Below are positions 12,113 through 23,675 of a stretch of 64,000 nt of DNA, one piece after another; within the stretch, counting starts at the first letter, position 1; every line of letters begins with the position of its first letter. This DNA comes from Stichopus chloronotus. Its lineage: Eukaryota > Echinodermata > Holothuroidea > Aspidochirotida > Stichopodidae. The DNA lies in contig CM037843.1 of assembly GCA_021234535.1 (NCBI GenBank), positions 3,924,820 to 3,988,819 on the forward strand, given 5' to 3'. Below the pieces are notes generated by a model. It was given only the letters and a program-made list of their open reading frames with translations, did not search any database and was not told where the DNA came from. Both the position numbers and the translations under genes were made by a program.

Positions 12113-13067
12113 TCTGAATGGTGCAATTAAAAGGCCAAATTTTGGAGATGAAATTTCAATAATTTACTTTTTGCCTGCGTACGAAATCACTTTAAGCCCT
12201 CCAGGTTCAAGCTAGCTGTGTATCGGTATATTATAAGCTTTTTATTTCTATAATATATATGTAAATATCCTTATAATTTGGCCACAAAGATGACGAGATT
12301 TCCTTTGCCATTTACACTTTAATTTGGACTGTCCCGAACATTGTCCTAATTATTTCACGGAGGTAAGAACTGTGTGAACTGATCAGAACTTATCTGGAAT
12401 GATCTTCTTATGTATTAAAGCTGACCAGATTTAGGTCTCGTAAATATACCACGGTGGTAAGCTACGTTTTTCGGATAAAGAAAAGAAAATCTCAGAAAAA
12501 TGCAAGGGTAAGTTCCACCACACTCAACGTGATGCCTCCCCTGTTAGAAGGCTAAACAAATTGTCCGAAAGAAGTTACATAGGCCTATATTAATCTGTAT
12601 ATTCTTTGCCCTAAAGAGTTCAATTTAGCATGCAAGGTTTATAAATACAGTGACTTGTCAGCTGAAAATTCTTTTCAGCAATTCCTTTGATCTACAGACT
12701 TTGAGTTTTATTGCTACCTCAGTGACTTAAAACTTCCTTTGTCTATTACGCGCGTGAAGGTTTTCGTCAAATCTCCATTGGGATATGTAGTTATAGGCCT
12801 ACTGCATGACAGCATAAGAAACTGATTTAACCAGAAGGATAGGTTCAGGAGCCACGAGAACGACTTAAACGGGGGATATGAAATGACTTCACCAGCAGGA
12901 TAAGTAGTTTTTAGAATGACTTTACAAGGAGGATAGGCAGTTTTGAGAAAGATTTGCTTCACATATTTGTCTGTGTGTTTTTCATTGAGTCCAAAGTATT
13001 CACACTGCAAAGATAAAGAAAATTGACTTGTCAGCTTAAAACTCTGATCATCAATTCCCCCACCCCC
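12113..13067. other. No gene seen; degenerate short repeats near 12818-12950
   Basis: Around 12818-12950 four loosely similar blocks of about 33-38 bp carry the words AGGATA and ATGACTT. The rest is unique. A 98-codon minus frame over this stretch follows the repeats and is not credited. Confidence 0.45.
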
Positions 13068-13071
13068 TTAA

Positions 13072-13405
13072 AGGGAAAAAGGGCGTTTGTTTTAGAGGAA
13101 ACATCCATATTTTTTAAACCAATGTTTGTGGACGCAGAATGATAGATCATTCAAAATAAGGAAGAACAGAAGCCTTCTTTTCAAGAAATAAGTTCCTCAC
13201 AGATAGAAATTAAGTGATTTGTTACTCAACACTAATTTGTTCACCCAAACTTTTCAAAATTCAAATGATGCATCTTCCATAACTCATCACATGCGTAATG
13301 CTTTGAGGAGATGAAGCTTTGGTAAACGGACTGAATGGTTTAATAATGATTACCGCAATTTTTATTTGCATGTCATGTCCGTGTATTCTAAACTCCCTAT
13401 TTCCC
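13072..13405 (+). mobile_element. TTAA element family 2 (MITE), near-intact copy
   Basis: A TTAA at 13068-13071 and another at 13406-13409 flank this 334-bp element. The ends are inverted repeats: AGGGAAAAAGGGCGTTTG at the left, against CTAAACTCCCTATTTCCC at the right. TTAA target duplications with an AGGG-type end are typical of piggyBac-superfamily non-autonomous elements (established knowledge); assignment here rests on that alone. It has no ORF. Other copies lie at 9118, 17750 and 55917. Confidence 0.85.
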
Positions 13406-13409
13406 TTAA

Positions 13410-16400
13410 AAAAAAGCTGAGTTTAAATTTGATTTTCTTTTCCTCAAAAGTGGGACAAACACTTACGGTGATCAAGAGAATTGAACTGCCTTTTTTCTGT
13501 CAACAAAGGTTTCCATCCATATTTTGCTGATAAGCCAGTTTTCTTCGCTTTGCAGGATTTATGTTGCTGAGTAGACTGTCAAGTGCGTAGGCTTTCTCAC
13601 TGTGCACAATGTACACAGACACTAGGGCGATGTACTGCAGGGTCATAATTCGAGTTTAATAATTGAATTAACTGATATTCTTGTGAAAGATGGCACAAAC
13701 CGAATAGTCGGGTTCTGTTGATTTGTAGGCAATATTGTGCGCGTACCAGTTATGCGACAAAAATGCTACAACGTCGTAGTTTTTACATACGGTGATCTTG
13801 CTTTGGGTCATTGTAAAACGATGTTTGTTGCGAAGGATTAATGAGAATGGTGATCGTTACTACAAAGCAAACTTCGTCAACAATCTTCTCTGGTCCAAAA
13901 CTTTGACTTGTGCTAAAATAAATTTAGTACCATTTAAAAGAAAATAAAAGAAAAATATGTAGAAGGCACAACATTTTTATACTTTTCAAATTTCCTTAAA
14001 GGAGGATAGGTAGATGTGACATACATTTTACATTTTTGCACTCTCGTCCTCCAAATCGGGTTTATCTTCTTAAACGATTTGTGGTGAATTAAAATATGCC
14101 AGTGACAAATTCTGACAGATAGTGCTCACGAAAGTGCTCAGGAAGTGCTCAATAGTGCACACCAGACATTAAGGCAACTAGAAATGCCATTACGTTTGGT
14201 AACCACTTGCCTATGAGGTTCTGGTGTTGGTTTCTTGTTGAAAATATTTCAGCATGGTTGACCTATAGTTGAAAGCAATTTTATAGAAAAGAATATTGGT
14301 GATTTGTGTGTGAAGTGGTTTCATTGAAATGCCACACCTGTCGAGTATTTATTCAAGAGATAACTGTTAACAATACCTGCTTAAGTATTACTAGTAATTT
14401 ACTTTTATTTACGTTCATATTTTTTATAATTTATCTATTTGTTATTATTCAATTTATGTATTATTTAGTTAGGGCCTAAAACAGTAGATATAATCAATAA
14501 ATCCATGATATCAGTGAGGGTTCAGAACCAAATTCGAAGCGAGGGGGGGGGGGGGAGAGATTCAAATCATTCGAGTTTGCATGCCGAGAGGGTATGGCAA
14601 GCCGTTTATACTGATATCATCAAATATGACGTCACATATCGTTACTTATGGCCTATTTAAAGATATCTGCAATTGGAATTCATGATATCATTAAATATGA
14701 CGTGACATATCGTTAATTGTTGTTGCTATTAGTTGTTACGATTAGGCTCGGCCCTATGGCCAAACGCGTGGAATACAAAAGTCTTTGAGATTCTTTTTCG
14801 AACGCGTATAAGAACCTTTACAATTAGTTGACTTTGATATCAGGCTGCAATTAATTGCCTTGCGATTAAATTTAGTTGTTTATCCGTACTGTACAGTCTA
14901 CAGTATACCATCATCACAGGATCCGCGCAGATTAACCACGATAGAGGCACATGCATGTATGCATAAATGAGCAGCACACAGGCAATACCATAAATGAAAA
15001 AAATTCACGTCTTCCACTACACCAGGTCTTTCCCTAGAAATTTGTTTTAAAATGTTTTAACATTGAAAATTAAATTATAGGCAATTATTTGCGAAGAAAT
15101 ATGACCTAACTTCTTATGCAAATGATATTTCTACATTTAAAGTATAGAATACCCATCGACCTCCGAAAAGGTCAGTGGCTGTATCTTTTTTCTCTCTCTG
15201 CAAAAAAAAAAGGAAATAAAAAACGAGGAATTAGCACTACGTAAGTGAGTTTCTACTTGTTACAAACATACAAAGCATCAACAACGAAATTGTAGAAGGG
15301 AATATTAGATATGTGATCTAGGACTTTATGCTTCAGATAATGGGATATTTTTTAATGAACAATTACCATCCAGTTAGCAATGACAATACTGGCATACGAT
15401 GTTTTCAATAAGCTACTTTATGCCCACTGCATAAATGGAACGTTTACATTTTTTAAAAAATTAAAAAAAAATAAAAATGTCTCGTTTATTACTGGATAAA
15501 TCGTTACCACAAAAGGACGTTTCCGATTCCTAAAAATAGAAACCCACGACTGTATACTTCACCTCTAATAGGGCAGACGATTGCTCGCCGAAGGTACGGT
15601 AAGTTGTTGACGTCATAAAGGTCGCAAAGAAACGATATTTCCTATGAGTGACCTTATATCATGTAATGTAGTCGTCGGGTCAGTGCTTGAAATTATGTTA
15701 TGTGATCCCACGGTTACTATTTCTTTGTTTTAGTTTAAATTGGATTCTTAATTACAAATACGACAAAATCACATCGCCTAAGAAACATCAATTCTTAACC
15801 TTTATATGAATGTGACGCATAATTTCAACGAATTTTGCTGACAAAAAGATATTATAAGATAACACTAATAATATAATTTATGTAAGGTTATATACTCTGT
15901 CAATAAAGGGATAGCACAGAAGCCTAGCAACATCGTCGAGATTATATTTTATTTGACGCCATAATGCTAACTGTAAAACTGGATGCAAAACCAAAACAAT
16001 ATCAACAGATTGAAAGATTGTCTTAAATAATTGAAAAAGGTTTTTTCTTGTTTTATGAAAGATCACTTTTGGTGTCATATTTCTTTTTTTTTGATAAAGG
16101 AAAATTGATTAAAAATTAGTTCAATTTCATCATTTAACAGCGACGATGATGAACAACAGTTTGATAAGTTTTAGTAATAAAAATATCTTTTTGAAGTTTA
16201 CATTTTTTAAATTACCGTGCACTATTAACAAAATTTTTCAAATGACCGTGCATACGGTAACACGAATCCATAGAATTTTAAACAAAACCCGAAATAGATG
16301 TTCACACAAACTGATGTTGTCTAATTCTTGTTGATGAGTATATGTTCGTCATGGAGGAATCGGCCACCTTAACCATTCATTCAAAACTTTTAAATGGTTT

Positions 16401-17745
16401 TTAATTTTTTGACGAACATAATTTCGGTCGGTATTCTTGTTTTTCGTTTTACTTACTTCATTATTGTTGGTTACCAGTAGCCTATGGCACTTTTTGTGAC
16501 CGGAAACTGAAGCTCTTCCTCATATATAATGAACCTCGGTGTTAAAGGTGAGTGTAAAAATGAGTACCGTACTGTACAACATGGATGTAACATAACTTTT
16601 CATGACAAATTCATGATACCCCGTCTGCGATGGATTAAGAGAGATCAATGAATAAAAAATAAGCAACAGGTCAAAGAAAACAAAAATGTTGAAAAAGTTC
16701 TTACATTTATTTTTCAAAATCTTAGAGTCTCAGTTTACTAAGCCTTTGGGCTTCTGTAGAGAGAGAGAGAGGATAACAGGACGAAGAGAGCGAGCGTACA
16801 AAATGAGCAGTCAGAATTCTGAGACGGGTTTCCAGCAGGTTTTGCTTTCTTTGCATAGGGGGGAAAAACAAAATCGTGGAATGAGGATGGTCTGAAATTT
16901 AACCGGTTAACCCTGCTGAGTGGTACTGGGGAGTATTCGCTAGTTGTTAGACGAACACACATTTATGTCGCCCGAGTTTTCAAAAACAAGCGTTTCCCTG
17001 GTGAGTTATCACCGCTAAGTATAACTGAGCTCTAAGTAATCTTGACCCAGATATGTAAAGTATGCTCAGTAAACAAATTTTGATTATACCTTTACATATC
17101 TGTTGTCATTCTTCGTTATTTCTTTCTTTTCTTTCATAATCAGGATGAAAATCTTCGCATACAATTTCAGTCTTTTCTGGGATTTAAAAATGTAAAAAAT
17201 GGGAATGTTGTTTTTGTGACCAGTCGCTACTAACTGCTGTATAAAAAAGAAAAAAAAAAGAAAAGAAAAATAGAAACAAACATTCATGTAATTTGATTAA
17301 GAACAACCTTACGTATACTAAACGAAAAGTCTTAATTCGAAATAAAGGTTACAATTAAACAAAAGACGTCATATTTGTATCATATTTGTTGTTATTTCAT
17401 TGATTGAATGAAACCCACAAACATCAAATAAGGATTATTTTGCCCCAAAATCACATACTGATATGAATAACAAAACAAGATATTTATTAACTTGAATCTT
17501 TGAAAGTTCAAATTCAATAAAGTCAATATTTATCCAAACTCTACATCATTTCCTCATTTCGTATCTTTTTGATATATTACAGAAAAAAAAATGAATGCTG
17601 CAAGATGGTTTTTGAAAATTTTACATACTTTCCTATGCAATTTCTTCCAACGTGAGCCGTAAGAGCATAAATGCCGGTATATATATGCAACGAATATATA
17701 TGCAACGAATATATAAGCAACGAATTAACAACGAAAAGTTTTATT
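13410..17745. other. No gene seen; long AT-rich stretch
   Basis: Unique AT-rich sequence with a short 4x AGTGCTCA run (14121-14160), a G run at 14544-14557, a direct repeat at 14610-14720 (listed), and a 3x 16-bp ATATATATGCAACGA-like run at about 17678-17730. Two CRE palindromes occur at 14627 and 15608. A minimal ATG plus donor (ATG near 16529, GTGAGT near 16548) was noticed, but it would encode only six residues. Confidence 0.55.
14610..14722. repeat. Two-copy direct repeat with CRE-like cores
   Basis: The segment TGATATCATCAAATATGACG (14612 onward), followed by TCACATATCGTTA, recurs about 70 bp downstream as TGATATCATTAAATATGACG followed by TGACATATCGTTA. The first copy has a perfect TGACGTCA; the second carries TGACGTGA. 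Confidence 0.75.
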
Positions 17746-17749
17746 TTAA

Positions 17750-18096
17750 AGGGAACTAGGGCGTTTAGAATATATTACCATATGGGGTACGAAGAAAGTA
17801 GCTTTAATCATTGTTAAACCGTTCAGTTTCATCAGTAAACATCTGCAAAAGCTTTATCTCCTCTAAAGATTATGCACGTGATGAGTAACTGCAGATGCAT
17901 CATTTGAATTTTGAAAAGTTTCGGTGAACAAATGATTGTTCAGCAACAAATAGCTGAATTTCTATCTGTTAGAAACTCATTTCTTAAAAAGAAGATTACT
18001 GTCCTTCCTTATTTTGAATAATCTATCATTCTATGACCACAAATATTGTTTTTAAAAATTTGGTTGTTTTCTGTAATACAAATGCCTTATATCCCT
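17750..18096 (-). mobile_element. TTAA element family 2 (MITE), intact copy
   Basis: TTAA at 17746-17749 and 18097-18100 flank 347 bp whose ends are AGGGAACTAGGGCGTTTAG and, inverted, AGGGATATAAGGCATTTG. It is the reverse-orientation partner of 13072-13405 and shares the internal TAATCTATCATTCTATG and ATTTCTATCTGT motifs. It is the copy with the clearest symmetric target duplication. No coding sequence. Confidence 0.9.
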
Positions 18097-18100
18097 TTAA

Positions 18101-18766
18101 GAAGCTCCTCTCAATTGACTGAAAGCACGGTTTTAAGCCAATATTTTGTTACAAACCGCTCTTAGAAATAAAGACAGAAAAATCTGACAGTGATTTGAAA
18201 AATCCTAGAATTTGTAAAAACAAAATGCTGTGAATACGATACACATCACAGCTTTGAAAAGTTTGGATGGCCATGTTTGCTGTTGAAGTAAAATTCTAGG
18301 CTCTTCGTAAAAGTCTGATTTAATATAGTAGTTTTACTGACAGTGCTTTTGTTTGACTCTTTTAGAGACGTACCAAACAGAACACAAGACTAAAAGAGGA
18401 ACAATTATTTTTTTTTCTGCAACTCGTACTTATTCGCCTCTTAGGAGATTGTTTGACGTTTCCTTCCGTGTGTTACACATATAAATCTAATGAAGACGTG
18501 ATTTTTTCATCTATGCTTTAGCAAGTCCACAGAAACAATTTCAATAAGTACATCTCTACTAAAGTGGTTGTAACGAAATAATCAATGGAAATCAATCTAC
18601 AATTACATTATTACTGAGGCAGTAGTTCCGCGAAATCAAGAATTTAATCGATGTATATTTGTCAACAATCGCAATCTTCGTCCGTTGCTCCCTTCAGTTT
18701 CTTGTTTCTGCTCTCATTTACATTCTCTTCTTCATTCACTTTTCCTTTTTTTTCTCCTTTCGTCAG
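18101..18766. other. No gene seen; intron-like DNA ending in a pyrimidine tract
   Basis: No exon can be supported. The last 50 bases become strongly pyrimidine-rich (runs of T and TC up to 18760) and lead into the splice acceptor of the next feature. Confidence 0.5.
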
Positions 18767-18953
18767 CACATCAGCGGCATCCGTCTTCTTTCATTGCTCC
18801 GAGATGCCAATCTCCCAAGTCGAGACATTAGGAGGAAACCTCACGGTGGCTCTCTGCGGGATGCAGTGGTTGGATTGCCTCTACCTCCTCATCGATAGCC
18901 TCCTTGACATGAGATATGTAACTGACCTGGGCCACTTTTTAGATAGCTTGTGA
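18767..18953 (+). CDS. Candidate last coding exon, unknown protein
   Basis: A strong acceptor (long T/C tract then GTCAG) at 18761-18766 opens about 61 codons that end in TGA at 18951-18953. The GC content is clearly above the flanks and many third positions are G or C. The peptide has three Cys, an amphipathic Leu-rich stretch around the motif WLDCLYLLIDSLLDM, and no signal or clear membrane segment. A second AG at 18773-18774 would shorten it by eight bases. Intron phase is 2 for the first AG and 1 for the second. No upstream partner exon is secure. I do not recognise the family; a shadow frame overlaps it. Confidence 0.35.
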
Positions 18954-20360
18954 CCTGTTTTCTTTGGGTTTTTCTTTTCTTTTCATTCCTGCCTTGTTAT
19001 TTCGTTTTTGTTTTTCTCTTACTTCTGTTTTTTATTTATCGAATCTCTCCCATTGCGCCTCTCCAAATTTTCTACTCAATTCTTGTGGAATTCTGTCACA
19101 ACGAATTACAGGCAAAACAATAGAAAACAAAGGACAAAAGATTACATGTGAAACGATCTGTTGTGAAAATTATTGGAAGACCGAATTACAAGAAAAAGAT
19201 TTTTCTAAAATAAATTCAGAGGGGATCGGTAACGACCACCACAAAGAAATTCAATTTTGATTTTTTTTCAAGTGACTGCACAATATTTTAGAAATTATTT
19301 TTGCAAGGAAAAAAAAGAGCAACACGGAAACTACCTCATGGCAAGTACAACAAAATTTTTGTCAAACATGGTTCCATTAACATTTTAGTTTTTGCACTGT
19401 TTTGTTAGTTTCATCTGTAAAGTTGGTTATAAAAAGAAAAAGTGCATGTAGATCAATTGTTTCTAAAAGCATTCCAAATTAAATTCCTCTTCTGATAATA
19501 ATGTATGTTGAATGATGAATATTGAATGATGTTTAATAATGACTACGGTAATGAATATTGTGAAGAAAGAAATATCAGTATGTTTCTATATTTGAGTGTA
19601 AAAGAACACACTATTCTTTTGATTATATACTTGGAATGTCAGTCAATGCGAGACATAGCCTATATACTTGTAGCTTACATATTTTACAATTTTTTATGTT
19701 GGCATTTTTAATTCTTTACATCTTTCTTTCTTAACTTAAGAAGTGGATCAATTGTAATAGTTTTATGCTACAAAAAATTTATATGTACAAGAACAGTTTT
19801 CATTCCATGAGGAACTGAATGAACATTCGAGTATTCAGAGTACATTTGTTTTCTTTCATAATAGTCATAGATGTCATTGCATGGCAAAATATGCACGTGA
19901 CTTCTTTTTTAAATACATTGCTTCCTTCTGTTGTACCCTTTGTAGCACGTATTACATTTTGTCATTTTGTGTATAACTGCAGAGTGCAAATTAATTTATT
20001 TGCCCTTCAACAAAACCATCAATGTCCATTTCAAGGGTTTAACAACACTTTCATGCAATTTCTACTTTCCCTCACATCCAAAACCTATGTTCTTTTAAGA
20101 AAATGTATAGTTTTAACTACCACATTCCTCAAGTCGGTTGAATGCATGAAACTTTCTGCTTCCACTGATAAAACTCACTAAAATGCAGAGTACAATGTAC
20201 CTATTTGACTAAGTGCCATCTGGTGCATGGCTAAAATAATCAGTGCAAGATGAAATAACAAAATAATATAATAACTAAAATGGTATTATGTTTGTCTCAG
20301 TGTTTCATGTTTGCCTCAGAGACTTGCAACAAGCTCAATAAAATATGTCTTGCTTTGTTA
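18954..20360 (+). other. Candidate 3' UTR of the 18767 exon
   Basis: Directly after the TGA the sequence becomes AT-rich, free of transposon copies and of splice-like structure for 1.4 kb. It ends at a textbook poly(A) signal. A weaker AATAAA occurs at 19209-19214. A 120-codon frame at 19819-20181 lies within it and shows no domain. The call depends on the upstream exon being real. Confidence 0.3.
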
Positions 20361-20375
20361 TCTTTTGGTGCGCTC
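20337..20375 (+). terminator. Candidate polyadenylation site
   Basis: AATAAA at 20337-20342 is followed within about 30 bases by a T/GT-rich stretch (TTTGTTATCTTTTGGTG), the arrangement expected for cleavage and polyadenylation of a + strand transcript. Confidence 0.4.
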
Positions 20376-22666
20376 ATGCATCAGTCTTCTTTGTTTTGTA
20401 AGTTATACATATTCATAAGCATTACACATATGAATTAGCGTTATAAATATGCATTTGTCATATAGGTGGAATATGCCACATTCATTCATTTCGACGAATT
20501 AACAAAAGATCATTCGACCTACAGTAAAACATGTTTGCAAGTAACTTGAAGAGTTAAAAAGATTGAGTATTAAATTATAAGAAACAAAAAAAAAATCTTA
20601 TTATGCAAGCAGTAAGCCATCTTTCTTAAAGATGACAGTAAATTATCTCTTACTTAAATTGAACAAGTTTGTTTCTTTATTCTCCTAAGTTGAAACCTTC
20701 TTACATTGCCTTTCTACATCACCATCATATATCACCACCGTTATCATTATCACAATCTTTATTATCATCATCACCACCCTCACCACCACCACCATCATCA
20801 TCATCACCACCATCATCAATATGCTCATCTTTATCATCAATATCATGATCACCACCACCATCATCGTCAGCATCTTCTTCCACTTCAATCACTTTACTCG
20901 TCGAAAGTTTTGCCTTGAATGGACAAAGTCACAACCATACGAAATCCAGAAATCTAGGTCCTTACTATTCGTTCAGGATTTACCTTTTACAGTAGACGCA
21001 ACGTGGTGTACCGCACATAAGACAAACTGTGGTGGAGAATGACATGTACACGTATGTATAGATAAATTGAGCATAGCTTAACATACCCAATATTAATTAA
21101 TACCTTTTACAATTTACAACTTGCGGATATTCAGTATTCTGTTTCATTCATCTCGTCTGACAGTGATCCCAACAACAAAACAAAACCAAAAAAAAAAAAA
21201 AAGGAAAAAAAAAGACAGAAAATGTGAGAAAATGTTGAAGATGTTGGAAAAGATAAGACGGAATTAATTTTGCCGGTGGCGATTAAAAGTATCCATTGAC
21301 GTTCAATTCATTTTGTAATGGCAGAATGTTATCGATTTTAAGATCTCAAGCAACATGTGTTACAGTTCATGTTCACTTTATGGACTAAAAATTAGGTCAG
21401 AGAATGTTTTGATCGAGATTTGATTCAAATTTTTTGAAACTTAATATCGATGGGAAGCCTGGAGGGTCGGACTAGAAAAGGGAAAACGTCAAACAGAGAA
21501 GCTATTCTTAAATGGATGGAATGGATTGAATATTTATTTTGTGTGATTAACGGTTGCTATGTATACCATTTAGGGAACAGACTTGTTTTTTTGTATATTT
21601 TCACTGTTTGTGTGCTTCTTTTTCTTAATTCATACGCAAATAACTTGAAAAGAACTTAAAAGTTAATTTTTACTGTATTTCAATCTACGTGAGACAAGTG
21701 TTTCCAAATTCTTCTTATTCTAACAGTTAGTTGCATGGTAAAGTTTGAGACCAAAGGACACCATCTAATGGTCTGCATGTGAATTAGTTGGAGCTTTTAC
21801 TCCTGAATTCGCTTTGACCTTATTTTTTTTCCCTTTTGTCATGTTGCTAACTTATTCCTGCCTATACCAAATTCCGTAATTGTTATGTATCTGTTAAAAC
21901 ATTTAAAATATAATAAAAATGTTTTAAAAATATTTCAATGTTTTGACTATTTTAAAATATTTTTTAATAATATTTATTTCTAAAAATATTTTAAAATATT
22001 TAAAAGAAAATAAAAATATAATATGATCTAAATATAAATAAATATAATAAAGTAATAAAACAGATGCGACTTCAATGTACAGTTGAAACAAATTGGAAAC
22101 ACAAATACTTGATGACTGAGTAAGGAAATAGCAGTAGTCAAATGCTTTTACTAACAGATCACACGGAATTTTACTGCGTGTCATACTTTTTTCGACTAGA
22201 AGTGTAAACATAAATTTATGAAGGAATTTCATTTACATGAGGTAAAAAAAAAATATTTAAATGCAAAATGAAAAAGTTGTAAGGGTGTTTTAAAACCAAA
22301 TTACATCCAAAGAAAAAGTCCTGATTTTACAAAGGAAACTGCCGTCCAAAAACGCATTGTTCAACGTCTGAAATAAAGTTTTAGGTTACATCACGTTCCC
22401 AAAAGAGATGCTCAAATTTTTCATCATATCTTCCACAAAAGGTGCAACCGGAATTTTCACACAGAAAAGCAAATAATTTGTTCCCAGAATTCTATAAATA
22501 AAACGATATTGAAAATAAAACACCTTACTTTCACTGCAAGAAGAAAACGGAGAACGAAAAATTGTCTGCCATTGCTTTTCAATTAACTCGAAATTGGTCT
22601 TCCATTTATCAATTGCTTTATATAAAAAGATAAAGCTATTGTGACTTGAAAAGGACATTTTGGAGG
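20376..22666. other. No gene seen; A- and T-rich DNA
   Basis: Contains the CAY trinucleotide tract listed separately, an A-rich tract at 21182-21215, and a run of A/T-only words at 21895-22030. Frames here (for example 22386-22742, minus) have no supporting features. Confidence 0.55.
20718..20880. repeat. Degenerate (CAT/CAC)n trinucleotide tract
   Basis: About 160 bases built from CAT, CAC and related triplets, with interruptions. It yields a His-rich frame on the + strand and a Met/Val-rich frame on the minus strand; neither is a gene. Confidence 0.9.
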
Positions 22667-22924
22667 ATTGGCTGCAGTGACGTAGCCAGGATTTTTTGAG
22701 CAGGGGGCACTGGTGGGGCACAGACCTTTCCTGGTGGGGCACAAGTTTTGTCTATATATCTATATCTATATATATGTTTTGACTTAATAAATTGACCGCA
22801 AGATAAAACTGCACATTTCAAAATTTTTCATGGGGGGCACCTGGGGTGGCACAGCTTTGTCATGGGGGAGGGGGGGGCTTGCCCCCTCGTGCCCCCCCCC
22901 CGTGGCTACGCCCCTGATTGGCTG
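22667..22924. mobile_element. hAT-like miniature element with 8-bp target duplication
   Basis: The 8-bp word ATTGGCTG occurs at 22667-22674 and again at 22917-22924. Between them the 242-bp element begins CAGTGACGTAGCCAGG and ends CGTGGCTACGCCCCTG, which are imperfect inverted repeats (13 of 16 matching). Ends starting CAG with an 8-bp duplication are typical of hAT-superfamily transposons (established knowledge). The interior is G-rich (several GGGGCAC words) with a TATC run and no ORF, so it is non-autonomous. Confidence 0.85.
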
Positions 22925-23006
22925 CATTAACCATTGAAAATGATGAACAAAGCCACAAATTTTATCAAATTCTCGACAATTTTATAGGCAAATTCCTGTG
23001 TTACAC

Positions 23007-23092
<86 letters not shown>

Positions 23093-23530
23093 GCATATGC
23101 ATTCATGATGTGTGTCTGCGTTTCCTAGTCACTATCCATCGACTATACGACAATATGCCTTCCTCTTCTACCTTACGCGAAACTGTTTTTTTTTTTCGCT
23201 AGCAATCACGAAAATAAAATATGTTTCATATAATAAATCTCCGACTACCATCAAATTTGTAGCAGGCTTTAAAATGCGTGTACACATGTAGGGATTACAA
23301 GTATCAAATTCTGGCTCGTTGAAATTTTATCCGAAGCGTTTTAAATGGAAGAAACCCGATATACACAAGACTTAAAAGGATCACGATGTACCTCACAGTG
23401 AAAGAGAAGGGAAAAAAAAAAGAAAAGATGGAAAAAGGAATGAGACATGAAATAGCAGCAAAAAACCTTAATATCTCGTGGGTCCATGCACCTCTTTGTA
23501 CAATCTCGAATGACATCGTGAGCGTAATTG
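22925..23530. other. No gene seen; AT array and flanks
   Basis: Apart from the AT array listed separately there is only unique sequence. The two overlapping frames at 23304-23592 lie just upstream of, and partly across, the promoter described next, and are not credited. Confidence 0.6.
23010..23083. repeat. (AT)n microsatellite, about 36 units
   Basis: Uninterrupted AT repeat of about 73 bases, the longest pure dinucleotide array in the window. Likely polymorphic in length. Confidence 0.97.
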
Positions 23531-23590
23531 TGGCCAATTATAACGCTAATATTTTCCAATGGTATAAAAGCGGAGTAGTTTAGCTCGGTC
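23531..23590 (+). promoter_or_regulatory. TATA-box core promoter with two CCAAT boxes
   Basis: CCAAT words lie at 23534-23538 and 23556-23560, followed at once by TATAAAAG at 23563-23570. An initiator-like TCAATG, with its A at 23591, lies 28 bases downstream of the first T of the TATA box, which is the normal spacing for RNA polymerase II. The promoter call is inference from this co-occurrence. A leader ending in a consensus donor follows, which strengthens it. Confidence 0.5.
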
Positions 23591-23673
23591 AATGCGATAG
23601 CCGCTCGGCATATGGCGTGTAGCAGTTAAATTTTATTGCCGAAGATAATTCATTAGTCGAAGACCTCGGAAGG
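23591..23673 (+). other. Candidate non-coding first exon
   Basis: From the predicted start at 23591 the leader runs about 83 bases to GGAAGG followed by GTGAGTAAAA (donor GT at 23674-23675). It contains one short upstream frame of five codons starting at an ATG near 23612 and no longer frame, so it would be a 5' UTR exon with the coding start in a later exon. No downstream exon is proved. The nearest + strand exon candidate is at 37232. Confidence 0.4.
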
Positions 23674-23675
23674 GT

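Noticed and set aside
20685..20918. His-rich and Met/Val-rich ORFs on opposite strands
   Set aside because: Translation of the CAY trinucleotide tract.
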